A stretch of DNA of 37,030 nt from an uncultured Fidelibacterota bacterium (GCA_913062595.1 CAJXWT010000013.1:1-37030), one strand, 5' to 3'; counted from the stretch's first letter, positions 1 to 9,719 are shown. Notes: generated by a model from the letters alone, not told the origin. Numbers and translations are program-made.

Positions 1-2
1 GT

Positions 3-2651
3 GATTTTAATGATAAAAGGGAAGGTTTGCAGAATGATATAATTATTTGGAAAGAGCAGTCGCGGTCAGCAATTATTTCAATGGACCGTTTGGTAGTAGA
101 ACAAGACAAGATTAACAAAAGGAAAAATGAGCTACAACATCATTTATTTGATTATAAAAAGGTAATCAGAGGGTTACAGCCAAAGATTGATTCGTACTTG
201 AATTCATACAAAGAAAAGCAATTCGCTTTTGAAGCAATTGACAATGAATTAAAAGAAATGCAAACGGTGTTGGATTCGATGCAGGATAAGCGTTGGGATT
301 TACTGCAAAAATTGTCCGATAAAAAGTCATTGTTTGACCGTACAAATACAATAATCCAAGAAAAGACGGATAATATTTCTCTTTTAGAGGAAAGAATATT
401 AGATCTTGAAAAGGACTTCCAGTCCATTACCAAACAGATCGAAATCAATAAGAACACTAAAACTAGTATTTCGGAAAAATTAGAGAAAAATAAGAATCGG
501 CTAAACAAGAAGACTGACGAATTAGAAAAACTACAGCATGAAAAACAACAAATAGATATACAGGAACACAAAGTATCTGTGTGGATGAAATCCCTCAAAT
601 CAAAATGCCGTTTTTACGAGAAATTATTGATATCGAGAGAAGGTTATCCAAACGGCGTAAAGGATGTCTTGGAAAATAAGGATCAATACAAAGGCGTTCT
701 AGGTACTGTAGGCGATTTACTTAAGGTAGGTGATTCGATAGCACCTATGATAGAAAGTGCTTTAGGAGAATATGCTAAATGTATTGTTGTTAAAGACCGC
801 AATACTGCCATTAATATAATGGATATAGCACGTAAACGAAATGCTGGAAAATTAATGATAATACCATTAAAAGATATTCCTGATGATAAACCAAATACAG
901 CGAATCTAAAAAGTGATGACAACATTATCGGTCGGGCGGTTGACTTAGTAAAAACAACAGATTCAATAAGGCCATTGTCCAGATTTTTACTAGGCAACAT
1001 TCTGCTGGTAAAAGATCTAAAGGTCGGGATAAAAGATAATTCACTGAATAACTGGGATCTAGTTGATGAGAAGGGCACTTTTTCGATTAGAGGTATGATC
1101 ATAAATAATTCCAATGGTAATAATGAAGCAGGATTAATTGGTCGAAAAGAAAATATAAAAATTATAAAACGAGATATTATAAATCAGAAAATTCAATTTC
1201 AAAAATTACAAATGCAGTCTGCAAAACTCGAGAAGTATATTGAGAAAGCAAAACAAGATTCAGTTCATTTAGATAATCAAGTCGAAGAATTATCCAATGG
1301 CTTGGCGGAAATTGATGGATATCTCGTCCGAGAAGGATTTCAACAGAGTCAATTTACTGAATCGATAGTCGCGGTGAAGAAATTAATCAAGGAAAATGAG
1401 CAAGAAATCAGAAGGCAGTTACTTTTGATTAAAACTCTAAAATCAGAACTTGCAAATGAAGAACAAATACTCAACAAACATGCAAAAGAACAGACCAAAA
1501 AAAGTGATGACTTAATAAAATTCCAATCTAAAAGAGATCAATTGCATCAAAATGCACAGGATCTTCGCATAGAGTGCCTTAATCTTGAAGGTCAAAGAGA
1601 AAATGTAATATTTCAGCAGCGAACGGCGGAAGATTTAATTAAAGAATTTTCATCTCGAAAATCAGAAATTGATAAGGAAATGACCCAGTTAAAAAGTCAG
1701 GATAAGGATTTGAAAAAATCTATTCAGTCAGCTGAAAATAAATTATCAGAGATTAATGGCCTAGTAAATAAGCAAGAATCAATTCTAAGTCTGAAACAGG
1801 AAACAGCAAATGACTCCTACCGGCAGATTGAAGAAATACAAGCACAAATCAGGTCAGAGCAGAAAAATCGGGAAGCATTGCTGGAAGAATTAAAACAGTG
1901 TGAATTAAAAATCGCTGATTTTGAACAGCGAATTAATTTTGTAAATGAGCGAATCAAAGATCGATATGATACAGAAATATCTGATAATATGATTGTAGAT
2001 GAGTCAGAAAGTGAATTAAATGTTGCCATTGCGCGAACTGAAAGAAGTATTGAAAATATTGGCCCGATAAATATGGCCGTACAGGCTGAATATGAAGAAG
2101 AAAGTAGCCGCTTATTGATGTTAAGTGAACAGCGTGACGACTTAATAGAAGCTGAGAGGAATTTACTGGATACAATTCAAAAAATTGATTCTATTGCTCG
2201 AGAGAAATTTCAAAGTACATTTGAAAATATTCGCGGGAATTTCGAAAAGTTATTTGGGATGTTTTTTGAGGGTGGGCGTGGATCCTTGAAACTTGAAGGA
2301 GACCCGGATCCTCTTGAAGCTAATATTGGTATAAATGCACAGCCGCCAGGGAAGCGAAATCGGTCACTGCGCCAACTTTCAGCTGGAGAGAAAGCACTAA
2401 CTGCAATAGCATTATTGTTTTCAATATATCAGGTAAAACCAAGTCCTTATTGTATTCTCGATGAAGTTGATGCGCCGCTTGATGATGTAAACATAGGAAA
2501 ATTTACACGCGTTCTCAGTAATTTTTCAGGTGATACCCAATTCATAGTAGTGACGCATAATAAACTTACTATGGAGTCAGCGAACTTCCTTTACGGTGTC
2601 ACCATGGAAAAGCAAGGTATTTCGCAACTCGTTTCTGTTAAATTGGAATAA
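3..2651 (+). CDS. smc: Chromosome segregation protein SMC, C-terminal part (5' end cut by window)
   Basis: SMC is the ATPase core of the bacterial condensin that organises and separates sister chromosomes. The reading frame is open from base 3, so the N-terminal ATPase half (Walker A) lies outside the window. What remains starts in coiled coil, followed by the hinge (about residues 210-330 of the visible part, with GYPNGVKDVL and GVLGTVGDL), a long second coiled coil rich in Lys, Glu and Gln, and the C-terminal ATPase lobe. That lobe carries the ABC signature LSAGEKALTAIALLF (about residue 780) and the Walker B region YCILDEVDAPLDD. The signature reads LSAGE where LSGGE is usual, a tolerated variant. 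Identity is secure. A TTG at base 27 is internal and is not the true start. yebC follows after a 25-base gap. Confidence 0.97.
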   Translation, partial: DFNDKREGLQNDIIIWKEQSRSAIISMDRLVVEQDKINKRKNELQHHLFDYKKVIRGLQPKIDSYLNSYKEKQFAFEAIDNELKEMQTVLDSMQDKRWDLLQKLSDKKSLFDRTNTIIQEKTDNISLLEERILDLEKDFQSITKQIEINKNTKTSISEKLEKNKNRLNKKTDELEKLQHEKQQIDIQEHKVSVWMKSLKSKCRFYEKLLISREGYPNGVKDVLENKDQYKGVLGTVGDLLKVGDSIAPMIESALGEYAKCIVVKDRNTAINIMDIARKRNAGKLMIIPLKDIPDDKPNTANLKSDDNIIGRAVDLVKTTDSIRPLSRFLLGNILLVKDLKVGIKDNSLNNWDLVDEKGTFSIRGMIINNSNGNNEAGLIGRKENIKIIKRDIINQKIQFQKLQMQSAKLEKYIEKAKQDSVHLDNQVEELSNGLAEIDGYLVREGFQQSQFTESIVAVKKLIKENEQEIRRQLLLIKTLKSELANEEQILNKHAKEQTKKSDDLIKFQSKRDQLHQNAQDLRIECLNLEGQRENVIFQQRTAEDLIKEFSSRKSEIDKEMTQLKSQDKDLKKSIQSAENKLSEINGLVNKQESILSLKQETANDSYRQIEEIQAQIRSEQKNREALLEELKQCELKIADFEQRINFVNERIKDRYDTEISDNMIVDESESELNVAIARTERSIENIGPINMAVQAEYEEESSRLLMLSEQRDDLIEAERNLLDTIQKIDSIAREKFQSTFENIRGNFEKLFGMFFEGGRGSLKLEGDPDPLEANIGINAQPPGKRNRSLRQLSAGEKALTAIALLFSIYQVKPSPYCILDEVDAPLDDVNIGKFTRVLSNFSGDTQFIVVTHNKLTMESANFLYGVTMEKQGISQLVSVKLE

Positions 2652-2676
2652 ATCAAAAATTTTCTAACCTCTGCGT

Positions 2677-3402
2677 ATGTCCGGACATAGTAAATGGTCC
2701 ACCATTAAACGTAAAAAAGCCGCGGTTGATGCGAAGCGCGGTAAAATTTTTACCACCCTAATAAAGGAAATAACAATAACTGCACGTGCTGGCGGAGGCG
2801 ACCCGGATTCAAATCCGCGATTACGACACGCCATTAGTAGTGCCCGTGATGCGAATATGCCACAGGATAATATCAAAAAAGCAATTATGAAAGGGACGGG
2901 AGAACTTCCAGGAACAACTTATGAAGAGTGTACATATGAAGGATTTGGTCCTGGTGGTGTAGCGATATTTATGGAAGTATTAACAGATAATAAAAATAGA
3001 ACTGTAGCAGATATTAGACACCTGATCACAAAATACGGAGGTAACCTTGGTGAAAATGGAAGTGTCGCGTGGATGTTTGATAAAAAGGGCCAGATTATAT
3101 TAACAAGAGATAATCAAGATAAAGACACACTTTTTGAAGCCGCAATTGATGCGGGTGCCGAGGATTTTGAAGCAGTTGATAATGCATTTATTGTAACAAC
3201 AGATCCTGCAGAGATTATGTCTGTCCGCAGTGCCTTAGAAAATAAGGGATATTATGTTGAATCTTCCAAGGTTGAAATGCTGCCAAAAAATTTACACAAA
3301 ATTGATGATGAAAAATCGAAGAAAGCTATATCGCTATTGGATGAAATTGAGGATCATAATGATATTAAATCAGTTTACACGAATTTTGAACCAGCAGGTT
3401 GA
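2677..3402 (+). CDS. yebC: YebC/PmpR-family protein (TACO1 homologue)
   Basis: The family signature MSGHSKWSTIKRKKAAVDAKRGK opens the protein and fixes the ATG. GGDPDSNPRLR, the following helix and YEGFGPGG are also typical. The 241-residue length is normal. Members bind DNA as transcriptional regulators or, in more recent work, help ribosomes through difficult sequences such as proline runs, as TACO1 does in mitochondria. The sequence cannot tell which role applies here. The gene sits directly before ruvC (3-base gap), the classic yebC-ruvC-ruvA order, so it is probably in one operon with the Holliday-junction genes. No Shine-Dalgarno site is visible upstream of the ATG. Confidence 0.95.
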   Translation: MSGHSKWSTIKRKKAAVDAKRGKIFTTLIKEITITARAGGGDPDSNPRLRHAISSARDANMPQDNIKKAIMKGTGELPGTTYEECTYEGFGPGGVAIFMEVLTDNKNRTVADIRHLITKYGGNLGENGSVAWMFDKKGQIILTRDNQDKDTLFEAAIDAGAEDFEAVDNAFIVTTDPAEIMSVRSALENKGYYVESSKVEMLPKNLHKIDDEKSKKAISLLDEIEDHNDIKSVYTNFEPAG

Positions 3403-3405
3403 TTT

Positions 3406-3882
3406 ATGCGCGTAATTGGTGTTGATCCAGGCCTTGTGGTGACAGGATTCGGGATTATTGATAAAAAAGATAATACGATCTCAGCTCACAGTTATGGAAC
3501 AATTCGTCCACCGAAGGGTGTGCAATTAGCGGATAGATTAGGCTATCTGTTTGATGAAATAACTGTCTTAATCGATAAGTACAAGCCAGAAATCCTGGCA
3601 ATAGAAGATACTTTTTATCATAAGAATTTTAAATCCGCTATGGTGCTAGGGCAAGCCAGAGGAACGATTATCCTTGCCGGTTTTAGGCAGAATATACCAT
3701 GTGTGGAATACGCCCCAAAAAAAATTAAACAATCTGTGGTAGGTAATGGCAATGCAAGTAAAGAGCAAGTGCAATATATGGTGAAAAATATTTTGCATTT
3801 AGATAAACTGCCTACACCTTTGGACTCGTCAGATGCATTGGCAATAGGGTTGTGTTATTTAAACCAGAATCGTTGGTCTTAA
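3406..3882 (+). CDS. ruvC: Crossover junction endodeoxyribonuclease RuvC
   Basis: RuvC cuts Holliday junctions symmetrically in the last step of homologous recombination. The RNase H-like fold is evident from MRVIGVDPGL at the start. The four acidic catalytic positions appear to be present: Asp7, Glu67 in LAIEDTFYH, and Asp140 and Asp143 in LDSSDALAIGLC. At 158 residues it is slightly shorter than the usual 165-175, the difference being a short C-terminus. It begins 3 bases after yebC and ends 3 bases before ruvA, consistent with one transcript. Identity is secure. Confidence 0.96.
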   Translation: MRVIGVDPGLVVTGFGIIDKKDNTISAHSYGTIRPPKGVQLADRLGYLFDEITVLIDKYKPEILAIEDTFYHKNFKSAMVLGQARGTIILAGFRQNIPCVEYAPKKIKQSVVGNGNASKEQVQYMVKNILHLDKLPTPLDSSDALAIGLCYLNQNRWS

Positions 3883-3885
3883 ATT

Positions 3886-4482
3886 TTGATTGATTCCATA
3901 AAAGGAACACTAGTTAAAAAGAACCCTACTTCAGTCATAGTTGATGTTGGTGGAATAAGGTTGGGGATTCCTATTACGCTAGCGACTTTTGAGAAAATTC
4001 CTAATCCCAACCAGCCTGTCGAATTATTGACTTATTTACATGTGCGAGAAGACATTATGGTATTGTACGGCTTTTATGATGATCATGAACGGGATGTATT
4101 CATGCAACTCAATTCAATTAGTGGAATTGGTCCAAGATCTGCTATGAATATTCTTTCGGGCACAGATCCCATAGAGTTCAAGAAAAAAATAATTGATAGT
4201 GATGTTGCATCACTGACGTCAATCCCAGGCATAGGGACAAAGACTGCAAAAAGAATAATTGTGGAATTGAAAGATAAATTCACTGATCAAGACACGGGTA
4301 GTGATTTGGATTTTCTATTGGTATCTGATGATAAGGATAAGATTGATGATGTGATGAAAGTATTAGTTTCACTAGGATACAAACGCAGTGCAATTAACCA
4401 AGTTATCAAAAAATTAGTTACTGAGGATGGCCTTGATGACAATATAGAGGATATAATAAAAGGGGCCCTGAAACTATTGTGA
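3886..4482 (+). CDS. ruvA: Holliday junction DNA helicase subunit RuvA
   Basis: RuvA binds the four-way junction and loads RuvB for branch migration. The protein has the N-terminal OB fold (MIDSIKGTLVKK, then a conserved YLHVREDIMVLYGF stretch near residues 55-70). Two helix-hairpin-helix motifs follow (SISGIGPRSAMNIL and SIPGIGTKTAKRII), then a flexible acidic linker and the small C-terminal domain that contacts RuvB (VMKVLVSLGYKR). The 198-residue length is normal. The start is TTG at 3886, chosen because it gives the standard N-terminus. ruvB is not downstream; see the 16-codon ORF at 4479. Confidence 0.96.
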   Translation: MIDSIKGTLVKKNPTSVIVDVGGIRLGIPITLATFEKIPNPNQPVELLTYLHVREDIMVLYGFYDDHERDVFMQLNSISGIGPRSAMNILSGTDPIEFKKKIIDSDVASLTSIPGIGTKTAKRIIVELKDKFTDQDTGSDLDFLLVSDDKDKIDDVMKVLVSLGYKRSAINQVIKKLVTEDGLDDNIEDIIKGALKLL

Positions 4483-4529
4483 GTGACGATCCAGATAAAC
4501 TCGACCTATCTTTCATCTATATTGATTAA
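4479..4529 (+). CDS. Possible 16-codon ORF overlapping the ruvA stop
   Basis: A GTG overlaps the ruvA stop as GTGA and opens a frame reading (M)SDDPDKLDLSFIYID before TAA. The four-base overlap is the geometry of translationally coupled genes, and ruvB commonly sits at this spot. The N-terminus SDDP slightly resembles some RuvB starts, but there is no conserved RuvB motif and the frame ends at once. It could be a relic of a lost ruvB, a coupling peptide, or chance. I cannot support any function. Confidence 0.15.
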   Translation: MSDDPDKLDLSFIYID

Positions 4530-4565
4530 TTATTATTTACAATTCCATTGTTAAATGGACGCATT

Positions 4566-5651
4566 ATGAAGCATACTATTCTTTATGACAAACATATTGG
4601 CTTTAATGCAAAAATGGTCCCATTTGCAGAGTTTTCAATGCCGTTGCAATACACCGGTATAACTGATGAACATAATGGGGTAAGAACATCTGTTGGCGTA
4701 TTTGATGTAAGTCATATGGGAGAATTCACAATATCTGGTAATGATGCTGAAAATTTTCTGCAATTATTGACAACCAATGATATTAAAAAATTAGCTATTG
4801 GTCAGGCCCAGTATTCAACAATGTGTTTAGAGAATGGTGGAATAATTGATGATCTGGTCATTTATCGCTTTGATGATCATTATATGATGGTGGTAAATGC
4901 AGCAAATATTGAAAGTGATTTTCAGTGGATTTCAAATAAAATAAAAGGAGATGTTACTTTAAGGGATATCAGTGATGAAACCAATCTGATTGCAGTCCAG
5001 GGTCCAAAATCTGGTGGACTACTCCATGGAATTACTGACCATAATTTATCCAAATTAAAATTCTATCACTTTATTGAGACTAATGTTGCTGGTTATCCAG
5101 TAGTTTTGTCAAGGACGGGATATACAGGTGAACTTGGTTTTGAAATATATGGGAATGATGAGTCAATTCTAGCTATATGGGATAAATTATTTGATACACA
5201 AGAGCTGCAGGTATTACCAATAGGTTTGGGTGCCAGAGATACACTCCGGATGGAAATGAAATATACGCTGTACGGTATGGATATAGATCGAGGGACGACA
5301 CCTATTGAGGCAGGGTTGAGATGGATCACGAAGTTTGACAAAGGTGCATTTATTGGCCGGCAATCTTTAATGGATGAAAATATTGAGTATAAAAAAAGAT
5401 TGGTTTGCTTTGAAATGATGGAACGGGCGGTTCCCCGACATAATTATGATATCTTTGTAAATGAAAAACAGATTGGAATGGTTACAAGTGGTACCCAATC
5501 ACCATCTTTGAACAAAGGAATAGGTTTGGGCTATGTAGAAATAGAATATGCGAACCCGGGCACCAAAATAGATATCGATATTCGTGGTCGCAAAAAGTCT
5601 GCAATTATCATGAAACCGCCTTTATACAAGCAAGGTACAGTGAATTTATAG
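4566..5651 (+). CDS. gcvT: Aminomethyltransferase, glycine cleavage system T protein
   Basis: The T protein takes the aminomethyl group from lipoylated H protein and gives 5,10-methylene-tetrahydrofolate and ammonia. Typical features are MPLQYTGITDEHNGVR near the N-terminus, VGVFDVSHMGEF (about residue 45), the folate-pocket stretch LSRTGYTGELGFEIY (about residue 180), GARDTLRMEMKYTLYG and GFVTSG-like GMVTSGTQSPSLNKGIGLGYV. I chose ATG 4566 (361 residues, the usual length) over the TTG 18 bases upstream, because MKHTILYDKH matches family starts. Genes for P, H and L proteins are not in the window, so the system must be completed elsewhere. It is separated from ruvA by 83 bases and may have its own promoter, though none is obvious. 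Confidence 0.95.
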   Translation: MKHTILYDKHIGFNAKMVPFAEFSMPLQYTGITDEHNGVRTSVGVFDVSHMGEFTISGNDAENFLQLLTTNDIKKLAIGQAQYSTMCLENGGIIDDLVIYRFDDHYMMVVNAANIESDFQWISNKIKGDVTLRDISDETNLIAVQGPKSGGLLHGITDHNLSKLKFYHFIETNVAGYPVVLSRTGYTGELGFEIYGNDESILAIWDKLFDTQELQVLPIGLGARDTLRMEMKYTLYGMDIDRGTTPIEAGLRWITKFDKGAFIGRQSLMDENIEYKKRLVCFEMMERAVPRHNYDIFVNEKQIGMVTSGTQSPSLNKGIGLGYVEIEYANPGTKIDIDIRGRKKSAIIMKPPLYKQGTVNL

Positions 5652-5681
5652 CCCGGATATGATATCTTAGTCATTTAAATA

Positions 5682-6677
5682 ATGCGGAAAGCCAAGAATA
5701 GTAAAAGTAGAACGATCTTTGTAACGGGTGGTGCGGGATTTATCGGATCTCATCTCATTGATAATTTGCTTAAAAAGAGTGATAATATTGTAAGCATAGA
5801 CAATTTGAATGAGTTCTATAACCCCAATATCAAGAAGCTAAATCAGGTTAATCATTATGAGTATGATCATTACGAATTTTATAAAGGAGATATTCTTGAT
5901 GAAGGTCTTGTAAAATCAATTTTCAAAAAACACGATATTGAAATAGTCATTCATTTAGCAGCCATGGCTGGAGTGCGGCCATCAATAAGCAACCCCTCAA
6001 TCTATACAGAAGTGAATATAATAGGTACTCGTATCCTTCTAGACGCCATGGTAGAATCAAATGTAGAAAGATTGATTTTTGCTTCATCTTCATCGGTCTA
6101 CGGAAACAATAAGAAAATTCCATTCTATGAAGATGACTCTGTTGATCGCCCAATTTCACCTTACGCAGCGACAAAAAAAATGGGTGAACTTCTCTGCCAT
6201 ACTTATCATCATATTTATGAGCTAAATATTTCTTTGTTGCGCTTTTTTACTGTTTACGGCCCACGACAACGTCCTGAAATGGCAATACATCAGTTTGTAC
6301 GAAATGCATTAAATGGCGAACCAATAATTGTTTTTGGCGATGGCTCGACAGCAAGAGATTATACTTACATAGATGATATAATTGATGGTATAATTCAATC
6401 TATCGAATTTGATGATCGATATATGATTTACAACCTCGGAAATTCTGAACCAATCAAATTATCAAACCTCATCTTAATAATCGCCGAAGCAACAGGTACC
6501 GACCCTATTTTTGAATATCAAGAAATTCCACAGGGTGATGTATTACAGACTTATGCAGACATTAATCGTGCAAAGAACAATTTAGGGTACGATCCAAAAA
6601 CAGGAATACGGGATGGTATTTCTAAGTTTGTAAAATGGTATATATCAATGAAAAATACTCATGAGGATGTTTACTGA
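5682..6677 (+). CDS. NAD-dependent sugar epimerase, UDP-glucuronate 4-epimerase-like
   Basis: This extended short-chain dehydrogenase has the Rossmann motif TGGAGFIGSHL (about residues 15-25). Its catalytic set is the Ser/Thr region SSSSVYG and YAATK (the Tyr-x3-Lys pair, about residue 160). The run FFTVYGPRQRPEMAIHQF is characteristic of the CapI/UDP-glucuronate 4-epimerase group, which makes UDP-galacturonate for surface polysaccharide. The 331-residue length fits. A UDP-glucose/galactose-type or other UDP-sugar substrate is not excluded. The stop overlaps the ftsK start as TGATG, so translation of the two is probably coupled. It begins a run of envelope genes, consistent with a role in capsule or LPS sugar supply. 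Confidence 0.85.
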   Translation: MRKAKNSKSRTIFVTGGAGFIGSHLIDNLLKKSDNIVSIDNLNEFYNPNIKKLNQVNHYEYDHYEFYKGDILDEGLVKSIFKKHDIEIVIHLAAMAGVRPSISNPSIYTEVNIIGTRILLDAMVESNVERLIFASSSSVYGNNKKIPFYEDDSVDRPISPYAATKKMGELLCHTYHHIYELNISLLRFFTVYGPRQRPEMAIHQFVRNALNGEPIIVFGDGSTARDYTYIDDIIDGIIQSIEFDDRYMIYNLGNSEPIKLSNLILIIAEATGTDPIFEYQEIPQGDVLQTYADINRAKNNLGYDPKTGIRDGISKFVKWYISMKNTHEDVY

Positions 6678-9112
6678 TGAAAGAACGTCGCCTTGAGATA
6701 CTAGGTATCCTATGTATGGCTACTTCATTTCTAGCGCTTATCAGTATGGTGGGCTACAATCCATATGAAGATCCCGGGATATCCCCCAATGTAAAGGTTG
6801 AAAACCCCATGGGAATTCTGGGAGTCTTTATAGCTTATTTTTTCATCAAATTTTCTTTTGGTTACAGCTCATTTTTACTACCTGTATTAGGTAGTGTTTG
6901 GGGGTGGTGGTTTTTTAGTAAAAGGGAAGCATCTATACTTAGTCGAATTAGCGGATATTTACTAGGTGCGATGCTATTAATATCCGTTACCTTGGGATTG
7001 TTTGAAATTGGTATGTATTCCAGTTCGGGAATTGAATTTAATTACAGTGGGTTAATCGGTGGTAATCTAGCCAATTTTTTAGTGAGCTTTTTTGGAATGA
7101 TCGGTTCTTCGATAATTGTGCTGACAAGTTGGCTTCTATTGATACGAGGATACTTTTCATGGAGCTTTTATGGGCCATTTGATTCTTTAACAAATTTCAT
7201 TAAGAAAAAACAGGAAGACCGAAAATTGGTTTCGGTTGAACAAGAGTCCGAAAAAGAAAAACGTCGCCATACAAAGGATTTGATACGAAAAATTGAAGAA
7301 AAACAAAAAGATGAGCAGGTAATTCTTGAAAGATATAAAGAAGTTGCTGTTGATGATAATTCTGAAATTGAGGATGTAGATATTGACTCAAAACCAACAC
7401 AAGAGTCAGTTGAAGAAGGGATCAACGACCCTGCTGTACCTTCAGAGTCTTTCTCAGCGCCTACTCCAGAAAATGATCAAGTTTTACAGGAAGGGTACTC
7501 TGATGAAACTCCAGAATCGTACGGAATTGAAGAAGTCCAACAGGATAAGCAAGCCACCGAGTCTTTAGAACCGATTGATGAAGATATTGAAGTCGGTGAA
7601 ATTGTTATGGAAGAGGAAGTAAATATAGACGAATTAGAAGCCAGAAAAGCCCCTAAGAGAAAATATCAACTACCCAGTAGTGATTTACTAGAGATGCCTG
7701 TTAAAGTACTGGATGGTATGTCTAAGGATGAACTGGTAGACAGGGCGAACTTTCTGACCCTAAGTCTGGAAACTTTCGGTGTAGTAGGCAAGGTTGTTAA
7801 TGTAAGTCCAGGACCCGTTATTACCTTATTTGAGGTAGAACCAGCAGAGGGTGTAAGGGTTAACAAATTTGTGCAATTATCTGATGATTTAGCTAGAGTT
7901 ATGGAAGCTAGTCGGGTACGTGTAATCGCGCCAATACCAGGTAAATCATCTGTGGGAATTGAAATTCCTAATCGAAATCCAGATACGGTCTTTTTTCGAT
8001 CCATTATAAATTCTGAAAAGTTCGCTGAATCAGATACTGAATTGACTCTTGCAATAGGGAAAACAACTTCTGGTGAAATTTCTACTTTAAACTTGGCTAA
8101 GATGCCCCATTTACTGATCGCTGGCACTACTGGTTCTGGAAAGTCCGTTTGTTTAAACACCATTATTTGCAGTCTGCTTTACCACGCGAATCCAGATGAA
8201 TTGAAATTTGTTATTATTGATCCAAAAAAAGTTGAGATGACTCTTTATAATGGATTAAAAGGTTATCACCTGTTGAGCATGGAAGATTTTGATGAATCAA
8301 TTGTGACAAAGCCTGAAAACGCAACCTTAGCGCTTCGAGCTGTTGAAAAAGAAATGGGTCGGAGATATGATATCTTAGCGGATGCAGTTGTACGCAATAT
8401 CCAAGAATATAATAGTAAGATGGAAGCTGAGGGCGAACCAATAATGCCATATATCGTTGTGGTGGTGGATGAATTAGCTGATTTAATGATGCTAAATGCC
8501 AAGGAAGTAGAACAACCAATAGCACGTCTAGCGCAATTAGCGCGCGCTGTTGGAATTCATCTGGTAATCGCCACACAAAGGCCTTCAGTGGATGTTATAA
8601 CTGGCCTTATAAAGGCGAACTTTCCTTCTAGAATTGCATTTCAGGTAGCGAGTAGAATCGATTCACGAGTGATTATTGATATGTCTGGCGCGGAGAAACT
8701 CATAGGTAGAGGGGATATGCTATATCTAGGGTCTGGGTCCTCTGAACCGGTGAGATTGCATAATGCTTTTCTTTCTATTGGTGAAATAGAAGCAATTATG
8801 GGTCATATAAAGTCCCAGCCTCAGACTGATGAACTTGTGTTGGAATCAGTAAGAGAACAAACAACTTTGGATGTTGATTCAGGAGAAACTGGTGAGGGCG
8901 AAGACGAATTATTGAATGAAGCAATCAAACTTGTGATCATTCACCAGCAGGGTTCAATATCACTAATTCAGCGCCGTATGAAGGTGGGTTATTCCCGCGC
9001 AGCCCGATTAATTGACCGTATGGAACAACTTGGTATAGTTGGGCCATTTACGGGCAGTAAGGCACGTGAAGTAATGGTTGATGAAACCTATATGCAGATG
9101 ATTGACGATTAA
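6677..9112 (+). CDS. ftsK: DNA translocase FtsK
   Basis: FtsK anchors at the division septum and pumps chromosome ends apart, activating XerCD at dif. The N-terminal about 165 residues hold four hydrophobic segments (for example ATSFLALISMVG and SSIIVLTSWLLLI). A charged, acidic linker rich in Glu and Asp runs to about residue 330. The alpha/beta motor has Walker A GTTGSGKS (about residue 483) and Walker B IVVVVDELADLMM (about residue 595). The C-terminal gamma winged helix is evident from AIKLVIIHQQGSISLIQRRMKVGYSRAARLIDRMEQLGIVGPF, the DNA-reading part, from about residue 745. The 811-residue length is normal for non-enteric FtsK. Whether dif/KOPS sites are nearby was not established. Confidence 0.97.
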   Translation: MKERRLEILGILCMATSFLALISMVGYNPYEDPGISPNVKVENPMGILGVFIAYFFIKFSFGYSSFLLPVLGSVWGWWFFSKREASILSRISGYLLGAMLLISVTLGLFEIGMYSSSGIEFNYSGLIGGNLANFLVSFFGMIGSSIIVLTSWLLLIRGYFSWSFYGPFDSLTNFIKKKQEDRKLVSVEQESEKEKRRHTKDLIRKIEEKQKDEQVILERYKEVAVDDNSEIEDVDIDSKPTQESVEEGINDPAVPSESFSAPTPENDQVLQEGYSDETPESYGIEEVQQDKQATESLEPIDEDIEVGEIVMEEEVNIDELEARKAPKRKYQLPSSDLLEMPVKVLDGMSKDELVDRANFLTLSLETFGVVGKVVNVSPGPVITLFEVEPAEGVRVNKFVQLSDDLARVMEASRVRVIAPIPGKSSVGIEIPNRNPDTVFFRSIINSEKFAESDTELTLAIGKTTSGEISTLNLAKMPHLLIAGTTGSGKSVCLNTIICSLLYHANPDELKFVIIDPKKVEMTLYNGLKGYHLLSMEDFDESIVTKPENATLALRAVEKEMGRRYDILADAVVRNIQEYNSKMEAEGEPIMPYIVVVVDELADLMMLNAKEVEQPIARLAQLARAVGIHLVIATQRPSVDVITGLIKANFPSRIAFQVASRIDSRVIIDMSGAEKLIGRGDMLYLGSGSSEPVRLHNAFLSIGEIEAIMGHIKSQPQTDELVLESVREQTTLDVDSGETGEGEDELLNEAIKLVIIHQQGSISLIQRRMKVGYSRAARLIDRMEQLGIVGPFTGSKAREVMVDETYMQMIDD

Positions 9113-9119
9113 TTAATAC

Positions 9120-9719
9120 ATGACTTCTAGTTTATTGGTAATCCTTTTTATGGTGATGCCGCTTCAAAAGGATACAAACCAAAAATACCTTGATTATTTA
9201 TCTAGCGCATTGACTAACCACAACGGCGTTGAAATGAAAATTAAATGGTCGCAGGTTGATGGTGAAAATGTATGGAGTGAAGTTGGTGTAATTGAATTGC
9301 TTGGAAATAATAAATATTTTCTCAGTACAAACGAGCAATCTATAAAAGTTGATAACGATCTGATTATAACATATTACAAAACGGATGAAAGTAAAATAAT
9401 CTATGATACAATGATTGATGGCAGTTATGATATTTTTGATTTTTTATCGGGCAACTTTTCTGGTTTTACCATCAATAATTCCAGCGCTAATAGGGAGACA
9501 ATTCAGCTGGATTACACATTAAATGAGCTGTACATATCTGGAAAGATATGGATAAAACAGAAAACATTTAAACCTGTAAAGTTTACTATTGGACAGAACC
9601 CAAACAGGCCCGAACAATATATTGAAGTTGAAATAACAGACTATCAACCAATATTAGGAAATTCTCAATTTGATTTATTTGCACCAAAAGCGAAAGAGAT
9701 AATTGATCTACGTGAATAG
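9120..9719 (+). CDS. lolA: LolA-like outer-membrane lipoprotein carrier
   Basis: LolA ferries lipoproteins across the periplasm from LolCDE to the outer membrane, implying a diderm envelope. The start ATG is the first possible one, because an in-frame stop lies 6 bases upstream. The N-terminus SSLLVILFMVMPL is a short hydrophobic export signal with no positive charges, unusual but plausible. The rest has the repeated antiparallel-strand pattern of LolA, with YDIFDFLSGNF, then LYISGKIWIKQKTFKPVKFTI and FDLFAPKAKEI at the end. The position directly after ftsK matches the ftsK-lolA pairing seen in many bacteria. Sequence similarity by eye is moderate, so the assignment rests partly on context. 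Confidence 0.8.
   Translation: MTSSLLVILFMVMPLQKDTNQKYLDYLSSALTNHNGVEMKIKWSQVDGENVWSEVGVIELLGNNKYFLSTNEQSIKVDNDLIITYYKTDESKIIYDTMIDGSYDIFDFLSGNFSGFTINNSSANRETIQLDYTLNELYISGKIWIKQKTFKPVKFTIGQNPNRPEQYIEVEITDYQPILGNSQFDLFAPKAKEIIDLRE

Noticed and set aside
683-1114. Minus-strand frame of 143 codons opposite the SMC hinge
   Set aside because: It is the shadow of a conserved coding region, with no recognisable protein features.
7168-7568. Overlapping open frames on both strands in the linker of ftsK
   Set aside because: The linker is low-complexity acidic sequence that stays open in several frames; the ftsK frame is continuous and has the conserved domains on both sides.
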